Shown: positions 1 through 5,417 of the stretch, piece after piece
Layout: each line of letters starts with the position of its first letter
How positions within the stretch are numbered: the first letter of the stretch is position 1
Source: Candidatus Zixiibacteriota bacterium
GTDB lineage: Bacteria > Zixibacteria > MSB-5A5 > JAABVY01 > JAHJOQ01
Direction of reading: 5' to 3'
Length of the DNA stretch: 5,417 nucleotides
Assembly: GCA_030631455.1 (NCBI GenBank)
Contig: DAOVLC010000126.1
Coordinates: forward strand, 1-5,417
Made by a program: the position numbers and the translations under genes
Notes under the pieces: model-generated
What the model was told of the DNA's origin: nothing
Databases searched by the model: none
Seen by the model: only the letters and a program-made list of their open reading frames with translations

Positions 1-2
1 AA

Positions 3-872
3 TATGTCGACAGTAGAGGCGACTCTCATGTCGCCGGATCGATGAGTGACGCCGCCGAGCCATGCGACATGACGTCGCTGATGATCGGCTCCGAGGGGAC
101 ACTCGGCATCGTAACGAAAATGCATCTGAGACTATTGCCGATGCCAGAGGCACACCGCACTTTTCTCTACACTTTCAGCGAGGAGGTGGACGCCGCAGAA
201 GCTGTTTCGGCGATACGGAAGGCCGGAATTATACCGTGCGTGATGGAATTCATGGATGGTAACGCTCTCGAATCGGTTGTCGGCTACTTGAATCTGACAG
301 ATATTCCGAAAGCTGCTGCAATGTTACTGGTCGAGCTTGATGGAACCGCCGACCAGGTCGAGAGAGACGCTGATGCCATTACAGCCCTCGTGCCGCATTT
401 TAATCCAGTGATTGCTCGACAGACAAGCGATGATGATGAGCGCGAGAAGCTGTGGGAGCTTCGCCGTGAGCTGTCGAACGCTATCAAGAAAAACTCGGAA
501 GTCAAGACTTCGGAGGATGTCTGCGTGCCGCTCACAAAGTTCGCCGATCTGGTAAGCAGGATAAATGAGATCGCGAATCACCACGATCTACGCACGGCCT
601 CGTTCGGCCACGCCGGGGACGGGAATCTCCATGTCTGCTTCATAATCCCAGAGTTGTCGGAAGGTGTCGTAACCAGGATGGAAGCTGCGAAGGCCGATCT
701 CCTTCGAGCCACTCTTGACATGGGCGGGACAATCTCCGGTGAACACGGTATCGGATTCACGAAGAAAGATTTCTTGTGCGAGGAGGTCGGAGAGGACGTG
801 ATAGAACTCTTCGGGCTTGTGAAGAAGTCGTTCGATCCGGATAACCTCATAAACCCCGGCAAGATCATCTGA
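3..872 (+). CDS. glcD: FAD-linked oxidase, GlcD/D-lactate dehydrogenase type (5' partial)
   Basis: This is the C-terminal part of a flavin-dependent 2-hydroxy-acid oxidase, a family that oxidises glycolate, D-lactate or similar acids to 2-oxo acids and passes electrons to a membrane or Fe-S partner. The frame is open from base 3, and the ATG at 42 is internal: GSEGTLGIVTK (about 90-122) is the end of the FAD-binding (PCMH) domain, so most of that domain lies left of the window. The FAD-oxidase C-terminal domain follows, with LWELRREL near 456-480, EDVCVP near 516-533, the metal/substrate-site motif HAGDGNLH at 609-632, GGTISGEHGIG at 723-755 and the family ending FDPDNLINPGKII at the stop. 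The reading frame is intact. No Fe-S subunit gene (glcF) follows, so any partner would be upstream or elsewhere. The family is secure; the substrate cannot be told from sequence, and glcD is used in the broad sense. Confidence 0.9.
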   Translation, partial: YVDSRGDSHVAGSMSDAAEPCDMTSLMIGSEGTLGIVTKMHLRLLPMPEAHRTFLYTFSEEVDAAEAVSAIRKAGIIPCVMEFMDGNALESVVGYLNLTDIPKAAAMLLVELDGTADQVERDADAITALVPHFNPVIARQTSDDDEREKLWELRRELSNAIKKNSEVKTSEDVCVPLTKFADLVSRINEIANHHDLRTASFGHAGDGNLHVCFIIPELSEGVVTRMEAAKADLLRATLDMGGTISGEHGIGFTKKDFLCEEVGEDVIELFGLVKKSFDPDNLINPGKII

Positions 873-942
873 TAACGTCCGGGATTTCTCTCAGGACATC
901 CTTTACAGCGCGTATTCTCAAGCAATTGCCCTGCAAAGAGGA

Positions 943-965
943 AGCGGCCGATTGGCTCGGCCGCT
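943..965. terminator. 9-bp hairpin downstream of glcD, possible terminator
   Basis: A perfect inverted repeat, AGCGGCCGA / TCGGCCGCT with a 5-base loop (TTGGC), lies about 70 bases after the glcD stop. The stem is almost all G:C and should fold stably in RNA. There is no T-run directly after it on the plus strand, so it is not a textbook intrinsic terminator. It may end or protect the glcD transcript, or act with Rho. Confidence 0.45.
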
Positions 966-1100
966 GAGGGTCATATACGAGGATCAAATGTTCGAAGCAG
1001 ATGAATCCTGTTTTCATTACTATATACGGACAACCCGCAGAGATGTTCGTTTTTTCTCGGGTGAATTTCGATTCGAGTGTATGTCTGTATAACAAAATGA

Positions 1101-1148
1101 TTGACACCGAGCTTGAGGTTGATTTGATTCTCTGCCTATGATTGTAAT
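1101..1148 (+). promoter_or_regulatory. Candidate promoter of the PUR-domain gene
   Basis: Two overlapping sigma70-like possibilities precede the gene. A perfect -35 TTGACA at 1101-1106 has only a poor -10 (TTTGAT, 1123-1128, 16-bp spacer). TTGATT at 1119-1124 with TGTAAT at 1143-1148 (18-bp spacer) would start RNA near 1155, giving a leader of about 30 bases that contains the ribosome-binding site. The second is the better fit to the gene start. If correct, it also rules out the upstream GTG at 1166 as the main start, because that codon would lie only about 10 bases into the message. Confidence 0.35.
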
Positions 1149-1174
1149 GTAATTCCATAACTTTCGTGAATGGA

Positions 1175-1180
1175 AAGGGG
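1175..1180 (+). promoter_or_regulatory. Ribosome-binding site that decides the PUR gene start
   Basis: AAGGGG lies six bases before the ATG at 1187. An in-frame GTG at 1166 lies upstream of this site and has no purine-rich sequence at the right distance, so translation most likely begins at 1187. Confidence 0.65.
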
Positions 1181-1186
1181 CCACAC

Positions 1187-1612
1187 ATGTCCGAGGAGAA
1201 AGAGGAGCTATATTCGGCGAAATTGCCTGCTGGCAAGCGCACGTATTTCTTTGATGTCAAAGAGAGCACTGACACAGTGCGGTATCTCACAATCACTGAA
1301 TCGAGGAGAAAAGGGAAAAAAGAGTTCGAACGTCATCGAGTCATGGTATTCCAAGAGAATGCGCTCGCATTCAACGAGGAGATCGGCCGAGCACTCCGGT
1401 GGATACTGGAAGATGCCGAGTCAGCCAAGGGCTTTGGAGATCAGCCGCAAAACGCTGAAGATGACAACGGATGGACAAAAGAGGAAGAGGACACATTGCG
1501 AAGGGAGTACGTGCGCTTAGGGGAGCGCCCGACCATCGACGAACTCGCGGCTCTGTTTCACAGAAAGCCATCAGCGATAAAATCGAAGTTGGAAGGAATG
1601 AGTCTGCTTTGA
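1187..1612 (+). CDS. PUR-domain (DUF3276-type) nucleic-acid-binding protein with C-terminal HTH-like domain
   Basis: This is a 141-residue, probably cytoplasmic nucleic-acid-binding protein. Residues 8-77 match the bacterial Pur-alpha-like family: AGKRTYFFDVK at 15-25, YLTITES at 33-39, then a basic stretch, an HRVMVFQE strand and a helix ending RALRWI, which fits the beta-beta-beta-beta-alpha PUR repeat. Family members such as Borrelia BpuR carry one repeat, dimerise and bind DNA and RNA. A polar linker (about 78-95) leads to residues 96-141, which begin WTKEEEDTLRREY, continue TIDELAALF and end PSAIKSKLEGMSLL. That pattern (Trp, acidic helix, 'ELA', 'AIKSKL') is typical of small Myb/SANT-like or sigma-region-4-like helix-turn-helix units. 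The gene appears to be transcribed alone and ends at a strong hairpin. The PUR assignment is confident, the HTH assignment moderate, and the biological target unknown. Confidence 0.82.
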   Translation: MSEEKEELYSAKLPAGKRTYFFDVKESTDTVRYLTITESRRKGKKEFERHRVMVFQENALAFNEEIGRALRWILEDAESAKGFGDQPQNAEDDNGWTKEEEDTLRREYVRLGERPTIDELAALFHRKPSAIKSKLEGMSLL

Positions 1613-1635
1613 CAGGCAAAGAGCCAATAAAACGA

Positions 1636-1659
1636 AAGGGTGGGAGAATTCCCACCCTT
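1636..1659. terminator. Bidirectional intrinsic terminator between convergent genes
   Basis: A perfect 10-bp stem, AAGGGTGGGA / TCCCACCCTT with loop GAAT, sits in the 69 bases between the PUR gene stop and the peptidase stop. Read on the minus strand, the stem is followed by TCGTTTTATT, a good T-rich tail for ending the peptidase message. On the plus strand the tail is only the stem-end TT and then GTAACAG, so termination there may be weaker. It probably serves both genes. Confidence 0.8.
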
Positions 1660-1681
1660 GTAACAGTCATTCTGCGTTCGC

Positions 1682-3556
1682 TTACGAACCCGACTTCAGA
1701 TACTTGTCGAAGAACTCGACCATTTTCCTGTAGTATTCCAGGCGATTTCCGAGCTTAGCGATGCCATGCCCCTCATCCGGATAGATGAGCGATTCCACCT
1801 CGGCTCCTCTCGCCTCCATAGCCTCGATGATTTGCCTCGCCTCACCTATCGGCACACGTGGATCATTTTCGCCATGCACCACCATCAGCGCAGCCTTGAT
1901 CTTGTCGACCTTGTGGATTGGGCTAATCGTTGCAAGGAAAGTCGAATCGGTCAGAGGACCATACTCGGATTCGCGTAGCGCTCTTCTATAAGCCTTGGTG
2001 TTCTGGAGAAAAGTCACGAAATTGACGATTCCCACACTGTTGAGACCGGCCCGATACAGGCTCGGATATTCGGTCAGGGATGCCATCACGACATATCCGC
2101 CGTATGATCCGCCCTTAATACCGAGCATGCTTTCGTCGGTATATCCGTTGCTTATGAGCCACTTGGCGGCCCAGGCATAGTCCTTCACCGAATCGAGCCG
2201 CTTCTTATAGTTGTCCATCGCCATATAATCTCGTCCGTACCCATCTGACCCTCTCGGATTGACGGCAAGAATACCGAAGCCGTTGAGCATCAGGTAGGTG
2301 AAGTGGCGCGAGAATGTCGGGCGGAACTGACCCTCAGGCCCACCGTGCGCATGAATAATAAACGGGATAGCACCGCCATTGTAATCGGCGGGCAGATACA
2401 GAAACGCCGGGATTTCAAGACCATCGAACGACTCATAGCGAATCAGCTTCGGCTCTGTGAAGAGCGAAGGATCGATTCCCGCGTAGCTCGAATGAGTGAT
2501 CTGCGTCAGCTTCTCCGTCTCCCACTCCCACAACCACAGATCGGGGGCCTTGGTCGGTGAGTTGAACGAGAATAGCATGCTCTTCACATCCGACATCGCG
2601 CCGCCGCCGATAATCCCTTCCAGTGGCGGAGTCGGGAGCATCTGATCGGTCTGAAGATCTTTCAGATACGCTTTGGTATAGCCTTCCTCATTGACAAGCC
2701 AGGACAGGTAACGGCCATCATCGGAAAGCACGCAGCCCTCGTATTCCCATTTCGAATCTTGATCGAGGAACTCCAACTCCTGCGTCTCGACATTGATCTT
2801 CGCTAGTCGCGAAATACCGTCATCGTTGTAGTTGGAGGTCACATACGCGTACTTGAGGTCAGGTGTCAGATTGAACGAGCCGTACATTGCATCGCCTTCG
2901 TGAGGAGTGAGACATGTCTCCTCGCCGGTCTCGAGGTCGAGCAGGTAGAAGTCGTTATTGACATTTGATTGATATGTGTAGGTCAGCAGATACTTGCCAT
3001 CTCTGGAAATATCAGACGGGCCGTTGTAGCCGGCCTTGTCCTGGACAAGTATCTCTTCACCTTCGAAAAGACTCATCTTCCAGACCTGAAAATCTTGCCC
3101 GTTCGTCTTGTTTGATCGGAAGTAAATCGTTTCTCCATCCCGTGACCAGACCGGAAAACCGAACTGAACTTCCGAACTGTTAGTGAGTTTTTTAAGCCTT
3201 CCGGTCTCGATTTCACACAGAAAGAGCTGACTCTGTTCGTCACCGCCGACCGAAGCGCCGAGAACCGCATATTTGAAATCGCGCGATGGCGAATACCAGT
3301 CCATTCCATCCTCGAACATCGTCAACTGATACGGCCAGCCTTCCGGCGTCAGTCTGTAGAGCTGGTTGACATCTGAGAAGGATGTCGTGAACAAAATAGT
3401 CTTTCCATCAGGGGATATACCCCCGCTGGCCGAATAGCCGATCTGCATAAACGTCTCGACATCCGGCAGATAGACAGAATCATGCTCGAAAAGGTCTGAG
3501 CCAAACGAGGTCGACGCTGCGAGCAAAAGCATGAAAGCAAGAAGAAGTCTTTTCAT
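1682..3556 (-). CDS. Secreted S9-family serine peptidase (acylaminoacyl-peptidase-like)
   Basis: This 624-residue prolyl-oligopeptidase-family protein probably cleaves short peptides outside the cytoplasm. Residues 1-19 form a signal peptide (MKRLLLAFMLLLAASTSFG), likely cut before SDLF. About residues 40-356 hold seven repeats of the SPDG-K-hydrophobic strand type (starting near 46, 88, 135, 180, 228, 274 and 321), consistent with a seven-bladed beta-propeller gating the active site. The C-terminal alpha/beta-hydrolase has HGGP at 404-407 (oxyanion region), the nucleophile in GGSYGG (Ser484), Asp565 in GENDPRVP and His597 in DEGHG, so the triad is complete. GGSYGG is the form seen in the S9C (acylaminoacyl peptidase) group, rather than GWSYGG of DPP4 types. 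The ATG at 3556 is chosen over the adjacent TTG at 3559 because of the GGAGG spacing. The gene has its own promoter and terminator. Exact specificity is unknown. Confidence 0.93.
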   Translation of the reverse strand: MKRLLLAFMLLLAASTSFGSDLFEHDSVYLPDVETFMQIGYSASGGISPDGKTILFTTSFSDVNQLYRLTPEGWPYQLTMFEDGMDWYSPSRDFKYAVLGASVGGDEQSQLFLCEIETGRLKKLTNSSEVQFGFPVWSRDGETIYFRSNKTNGQDFQVWKMSLFEGEEILVQDKAGYNGPSDISRDGKYLLTYTYQSNVNNDFYLLDLETGEETCLTPHEGDAMYGSFNLTPDLKYAYVTSNYNDDGISRLAKINVETQELEFLDQDSKWEYEGCVLSDDGRYLSWLVNEEGYTKAYLKDLQTDQMLPTPPLEGIIGGGAMSDVKSMLFSFNSPTKAPDLWLWEWETEKLTQITHSSYAGIDPSLFTEPKLIRYESFDGLEIPAFLYLPADYNGGAIPFIIHAHGGPEGQFRPTFSRHFTYLMLNGFGILAVNPRGSDGYGRDYMAMDNYKKRLDSVKDYAWAAKWLISNGYTDESMLGIKGGSYGGYVVMASLTEYPSLYRAGLNSVGIVNFVTFLQNTKAYRRALRESEYGPLTDSTFLATISPIHKVDKIKAALMVVHGENDPRVPIGEARQIIEAMEARGAEVESLIYPDEGHGIAKLGNRLEYYRKMVEFFDKYLKSGS

Positions 3557-3560
3557 CAAA

Positions 3561-3567
3561 TCCTCCC
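3561..3567 (-). promoter_or_regulatory. Ribosome-binding site of the S9 peptidase gene
   Basis: On the minus strand GGGAGGA precedes the start. GGAGG lies five bases before the ATG at 3556 but only two bases before the TTG at 3559, which selects the ATG. Confidence 0.75.
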
Positions 3568-3594
3568 GTATGTTAGTAGCTTGCTGCCTGGCAA

Positions 3595-3623
3595 ATTGTA
3601 ACTCATGTCGCGCGATCTGTCAA
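3595..3623 (-). promoter_or_regulatory. Near-consensus sigma70 promoter of the S9 peptidase gene
   Basis: Read on the minus strand, a perfect -35 TTGACA (3623-3618) is separated by exactly 17 bp from TACAAT (3600-3595), a five-of-six match to the -10 consensus. RNA would begin near 3588, leaving a leader of about 30 bases that contains the GGGAGGA site. The position relative to the peptidase start is ideal, which suggests strong constitutive expression unless an operator overlaps it. Confidence 0.75.
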
Positions 3624-3638
3624 GCGGCAAAGAGCCGC
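3624..3638. repeat. Short inverted repeat between the divergent promoters
   Basis: GCGGC / GCCGC with a 5-base spacer (AAAGA) directly abuts the -35 box of the peptidase promoter and lies about 20 bases before the -35 of the prs promoter candidate. It could be an operator half-site pair or simply chance. The nearest T-run (3650-3654) is too far away for a standard terminator. Confidence 0.3.
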
Positions 3639-3657
3639 CAAACTCCTCATTTTTCTG

Positions 3658-3685
3658 TTGCGTTTTCCCGATGTTTGGATATATT
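3658..3685 (+). promoter_or_regulatory. Candidate promoter of prs-rplY
   Basis: TTGCGT (3658-3663) and TATATT (3680-3685) are spaced by 16 bp and resemble a sigma70 promoter. Transcription would begin near 3692, about 36 bases before the prs ATG at 3728. If this is the promoter, the in-frame ATG codons at 3605 and 3671 are not transcribed, which supports the shorter Prs. Confidence 0.5.
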
Positions 3686-3727
3686 TACCGCCTTGCTACG
3701 TCAACGTTTGGAGTGGGATATCACAAT

Positions 3728-4663
3728 ATGCCAGGGCAAATAAAGTTGATTTCAGGTCGAGCCAACATTCCGTTGGCCGAAAAAATCGCAAGCTATCTTG
3801 GAATTCCGTTGACCAGAATGGAGACAACCGATTTCAAGGATGGCGAGTTCCGCGTTCAAGTCAAAGAGAACATTCGCGGTTCGGATGTTTTCATCATTCA
3901 GGGGACAAATCCTCCCGCTGATAATCTCTTGGAACTCTTGATGTTAATAGAGACGGCGCGGCGTGCGTCCGCCGACGTGGTGACCGCAGTCATCCCGTAT
4001 TTCGGCTACGGTCGTCAAGATAGGAAAGATCGACCCAGAGTCGGCATTACGGCAAAGCTGGTTGCCAACCTGATCTCAGTCGCGGGAGCGGATCGAGTGG
4101 TAACCCTCGATTTGCATGCCCCTCAGATTCAGGGTTTCTGGGATATTCCGTCGGATCATCTTTTCGCAAATCCGGTGTTTCTGAACCAGTTTCATTCCTT
4201 GCATATCGAGAATCCTGTGATGCTGTCGCCCGATATCGGGTCGGTTAAGATGGTGAGATCGTTCGCAAGCGCCCTTCACTGCGGCCTTGCAGTCGTGGAT
4301 AAGCGGCGCACGGATTACAACAAGTCCGAGGTTGTCAATGTTATAGGTGAAGTCCGGGGCATGCGAGCGATCATCCGTGATGATATCTGCGACACAGCCG
4401 GTACTCTCACCGATGCTGCGCGAGCTGCCGTCGAGCAAGGCGCTTCCGAAGTCTACGCATGCTGCACCCACGGGTTGCTTTCGGGGAACGCGATGGAAAG
4501 AATCGACGACTCGCCTATAAAGGAAATGTGGATCACTGATAGTATTGACCTGAAGGATCGTAAGCATTCGCCGAAAATTAGAGTTATTTCGACAGCTCAA
4601 CTTTTCGGTGAGGCGATCAGAAGAATATCAAACAAAGAATCTATATCGATACTGTTCGACTAA
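3728..4663 (+). CDS. prs: Ribose-phosphate pyrophosphokinase (PRPP synthetase)
   Basis: This cytoplasmic enzyme transfers pyrophosphate from ATP to ribose 5-phosphate to make PRPP, the precursor for purines, pyrimidines, NAD, His and Trp. The 311-residue length fits bacterial class I enzymes (about 310-320). Visible features are the N-terminal PRTase-like fold with FKDGEFRVQVKENIRG (36-51), the ATP-site FGYGRQDRK (92-100), the DLHAPQIQGF metal-binding region (128-137, His130), the basic DKRR loop (191-194), the PRPP/ribose-5-phosphate loop DDICDTAGT (218-226) and the conserved end AIRRISNKESIS. The start at 3728 matches the family's N-terminus (MPGQIKLISG). The open frame continues upstream to 3605, but that extension is unlike Prs and overlaps the promoter. 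The Shine-Dalgarno is weak (GGGA at 3715-3718, or GGAG at 3710-3713). After QGF the sequence is WDIPSD, where most relatives have FDIPVD or similar. It is probably cotranscribed with rplY. Confidence 0.97.
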   Translation: MPGQIKLISGRANIPLAEKIASYLGIPLTRMETTDFKDGEFRVQVKENIRGSDVFIIQGTNPPADNLLELLMLIETARRASADVVTAVIPYFGYGRQDRKDRPRVGITAKLVANLISVAGADRVVTLDLHAPQIQGFWDIPSDHLFANPVFLNQFHSLHIENPVMLSPDIGSVKMVRSFASALHCGLAVVDKRRTDYNKSEVVNVIGEVRGMRAIIRDDICDTAGTLTDAARAAVEQGASEVYACCTHGLLSGNAMERIDDSPIKEMWITDSIDLKDRKHSPKIRVISTAQLFGEAIRRISNKESISILFD

Positions 4664-4668
4664 GAGGC

Positions 4669-4675
4669 AAAGGAG
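4669..4675 (+). promoter_or_regulatory. Ribosome-binding site selecting the GTG start of rplY
   Basis: AAAGGAG lies six bases before the GTG at 4682, within the 18-base prs-rplY gap. It supports a GTG start and translation coupled closely to prs. Confidence 0.8.
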
Positions 4676-4681
4676 CATATA

Positions 4682-5392
4682 GTGGAAACAAGAACATTAA
4701 CCGTCACCCCTCGTAAGGACAGCGGCAAAGGTACGGCCCGGAAGCTAAGGGCCAGCGGGATGATTCCGGGTGTTGTTTATGGGTCCGAGATAAAGCCGAA
4801 TCCGGTTGCGGTTAACGAACGTGAACTGCTGAACATGTTCAGGGCATCGGAGTCCGGGAACATTATCATCGATCTCTCGATAGAGGGCAAGCGTGGCAAA
4901 CCGCTCAAAGTGCTGGTTAAGGAAGTCCAGAAAGACCCGGTAGAGGGCGAATTGCTTCATATCGACTTCCAGCAGATATCTCTCAAGAAGAAGATCAATG
5001 TGAATATTCCGATTCATCTGACCGGGACGGCTTTCGGCGTCAAGACTATGGGTGGAATTCTCGAATTCATTCAGAGAGATGTAGCCATTGCGTGTCTTCC
5101 GACTGATATTGAGGATTTCTTCGAGGTTGATGTCACCGAACTGAAGATCGGTGACTCGATTCACGCGAGCGATCTCGATCTGGAGAGGTTCGACCTTCTG
5201 ACAAACCCGAGTCAGGTGCTTGTCACAATCGTGGCGCCGACGGTTGTCGTTGTCGCTGAGGAAGAAGAAGCCGAAGAAGGCGAAGAGGGTGAAGAGGGCG
5301 AAGAAGGCGAAGAGAAGCCCGAAGAGACTGAAGGAGAAGCCGGCGAGAAGAAAGAGCCGGAAGTTATCGGCGAGAAGAAGAAGGGTAAGTAG
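4682..5392 (+). CDS. rplY: 50S ribosomal protein L25/general stress protein CTC, with acidic tail
   Basis: This 236-residue long-form L25 (CTC/TL5 type) binds 5S rRNA in the large ribosomal subunit. Residues 1-95 are the 5S-binding domain with the hallmark RKDSGKGTARKLRASGMIPG followed by VVYG (positions 11-34) and KDPVEGELLHIDFQ (84-97). About residues 98-187 are the beta-rich CTC/TL5 C-terminal domain (INVNIPIHLTG, then VDVTELKIGDSIHASDL). After 190 comes a low-complexity tail: a Glu run, EEG repeated four times (198-209), more Glu/Lys and a lysine-rich end (GEKKKGK). Such acidic tails are known in long-form L25 proteins and are probably disordered. The gene follows prs by 18 bases, an order like prs-ctc in Bacillus, where pth comes next. 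The start is GTG with a good Shine-Dalgarno six bases upstream. Confidence 0.95.
   Translation: METRTLTVTPRKDSGKGTARKLRASGMIPGVVYGSEIKPNPVAVNERELLNMFRASESGNIIIDLSIEGKRGKPLKVLVKEVQKDPVEGELLHIDFQQISLKKKINVNIPIHLTGTAFGVKTMGGILEFIQRDVAIACLPTDIEDFFEVDVTELKIGDSIHASDLDLERFDLLTNPSQVLVTIVAPTVVVVAEEEEAEEGEEGEEGEEGEEKPEETEGEAGEKKEPEVIGEKKKGK
5273..5314 (+). repeat. 9-bp tandem repeat within rplY (Glu-Glu-Gly codons)
   Basis: Four full copies of a GAAGARGGY unit, plus a six-base partial copy (5309-5314), run in frame and encode EEG units in the L25 tail. Copies differ only at third codon positions. Such an array can change length by slippage or recombination in steps of three residues without breaking the frame. 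Confidence 0.85.
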
Positions 5393-5417
5393 CCTCAGCT
5401 ACCTGCTTTCAGGAATA

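Larger units (their letters stand above)
873..1186. other. 314-base intergenic region without a convincing gene
   Basis: No open frame here looks coding. The frame running from inside the PUR gene back into this gap on the minus strand has no recognisable product and no good ribosome-binding site. The gap holds the 943-965 hairpin, a T-run at 1050-1055, a tiny stem with a TTCG loop at 1063-1074 (GAAT/ATTC), and a promoter candidate at 1101-1148. I see no tRNA or recognisable riboswitch fold. Confidence 0.7.

Noticed and set aside
578..925. 115-codon minus-strand open frame over the end of glcD
   Set aside because: It is antisense to the conserved HAGDGNLH and GEHGIG motifs. The low-complexity Ser/Pro/Arg translation is typical of a shadow frame.
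1034..1061. Stem CCC..GAGA / TCTCGGG with a T-run in the loop
   Set aside because: The stem needs a three-base bulge, and the T-run lies before the 3' arm rather than after it, so it is not terminator-like.
865..1296. 143-codon minus-strand open frame spanning the glcD-PUR gap
   Set aside because: It overlaps the 5' part of the PUR gene, gives no recognisable domain and has an irregular composition. It is most likely a chance frame.
3578..3594. Imperfect TTGC...GCAA dyad near the peptidase transcription start
   Set aside because: Only four matching bases on each side with mismatches inside. This is expected by chance and not enough for an operator call.
4076..4600. 174-codon minus-strand open frame inside prs
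   Set aside because: It lies wholly opposite a strongly recognised prs and has no family resemblance, so it is a shadow of prs codon use.
4745..5164. 139-codon minus-strand open frame inside rplY
   Set aside because: It is the antisense of the conserved L25 domains and has no recognisable product.
5389..5402. GTAGC/GCTAC hairpin with a CTCA loop overlapping the rplY stop
   Set aside because: It has only five base pairs and no T-run follows, so it is too weak to call a terminator or attenuator.
1..5417. Search by eye for CRISPR repeats, tRNAs, insertion-sequence ends, phage or toxin-antitoxin genes
   Set aside because: None was seen. All substantial coding content is assigned to housekeeping or common accessory families, and no base-composition break suggests a mobile insert.

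Overview
The window is ordinary-looking bacterial chromosome with about half G+C, short intergenic gaps and clear Shine-Dalgarno sites. It holds five protein genes: the 3' part of a GlcD-type FAD-linked oxidase, a PUR-domain (DUF3276-type) nucleic-acid-binding protein, a secreted S9-family serine peptidase, ribose-phosphate pyrophosphokinase (prs), and ribosomal protein L25/CTC (rplY). The one-repeat PUR protein, the large signal-peptide-bearing S9 peptidase and an L25 with an acidic tail together suggest a Gram-negative of the Bacteroidetes/FCB sphere or a related uncultured phylum. This is an inference from gene content; nothing in the window fixes the taxon. I see no tRNA, rRNA, CRISPR array, insertion sequence or phage gene.

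Layout: (1) 3-872 (+), the glcD-like gene, cut by the left edge. (2) 873-1186, a 314-base gap with a 9-bp hairpin just after glcD and a weak promoter candidate near its right end. (3) 1187-1612 (+), a 141-residue protein with a PUR domain followed by a Myb/helix-turn-helix-like C-terminus. (4) 1636-1659, a perfect 10-bp hairpin between convergent genes, best read as a shared terminator with the better T-rich tail on the minus strand. (5) 1682-3556 (-), the S9 peptidase, with a near-consensus promoter (TTGACA, 17 bp, TACAAT) at 3595-3623. (6) 3557-3727, the divergent promoter region. (7) 3728-4663 (+) prs and 4682-5392 (+) rplY, 18 bases apart and probably one transcript.

Functionally, prs and rplY are a housekeeping pair (PRPP for nucleotide, His and Trp synthesis, and a 5S rRNA-binding ribosomal protein). 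prs-ctc-pth order is known from Bacillus, so pth is a reasonable guess just past the right edge. The peptidase probably degrades peptides in the periplasm or outside the cell. The oxidase would oxidise a 2-hydroxy acid such as glycolate or D-lactate. The PUR protein is probably a regulator or nucleic-acid-binding protein transcribed on its own. No new multi-gene system is evident; the most distinctive item is the PUR plus helix-turn-helix architecture.
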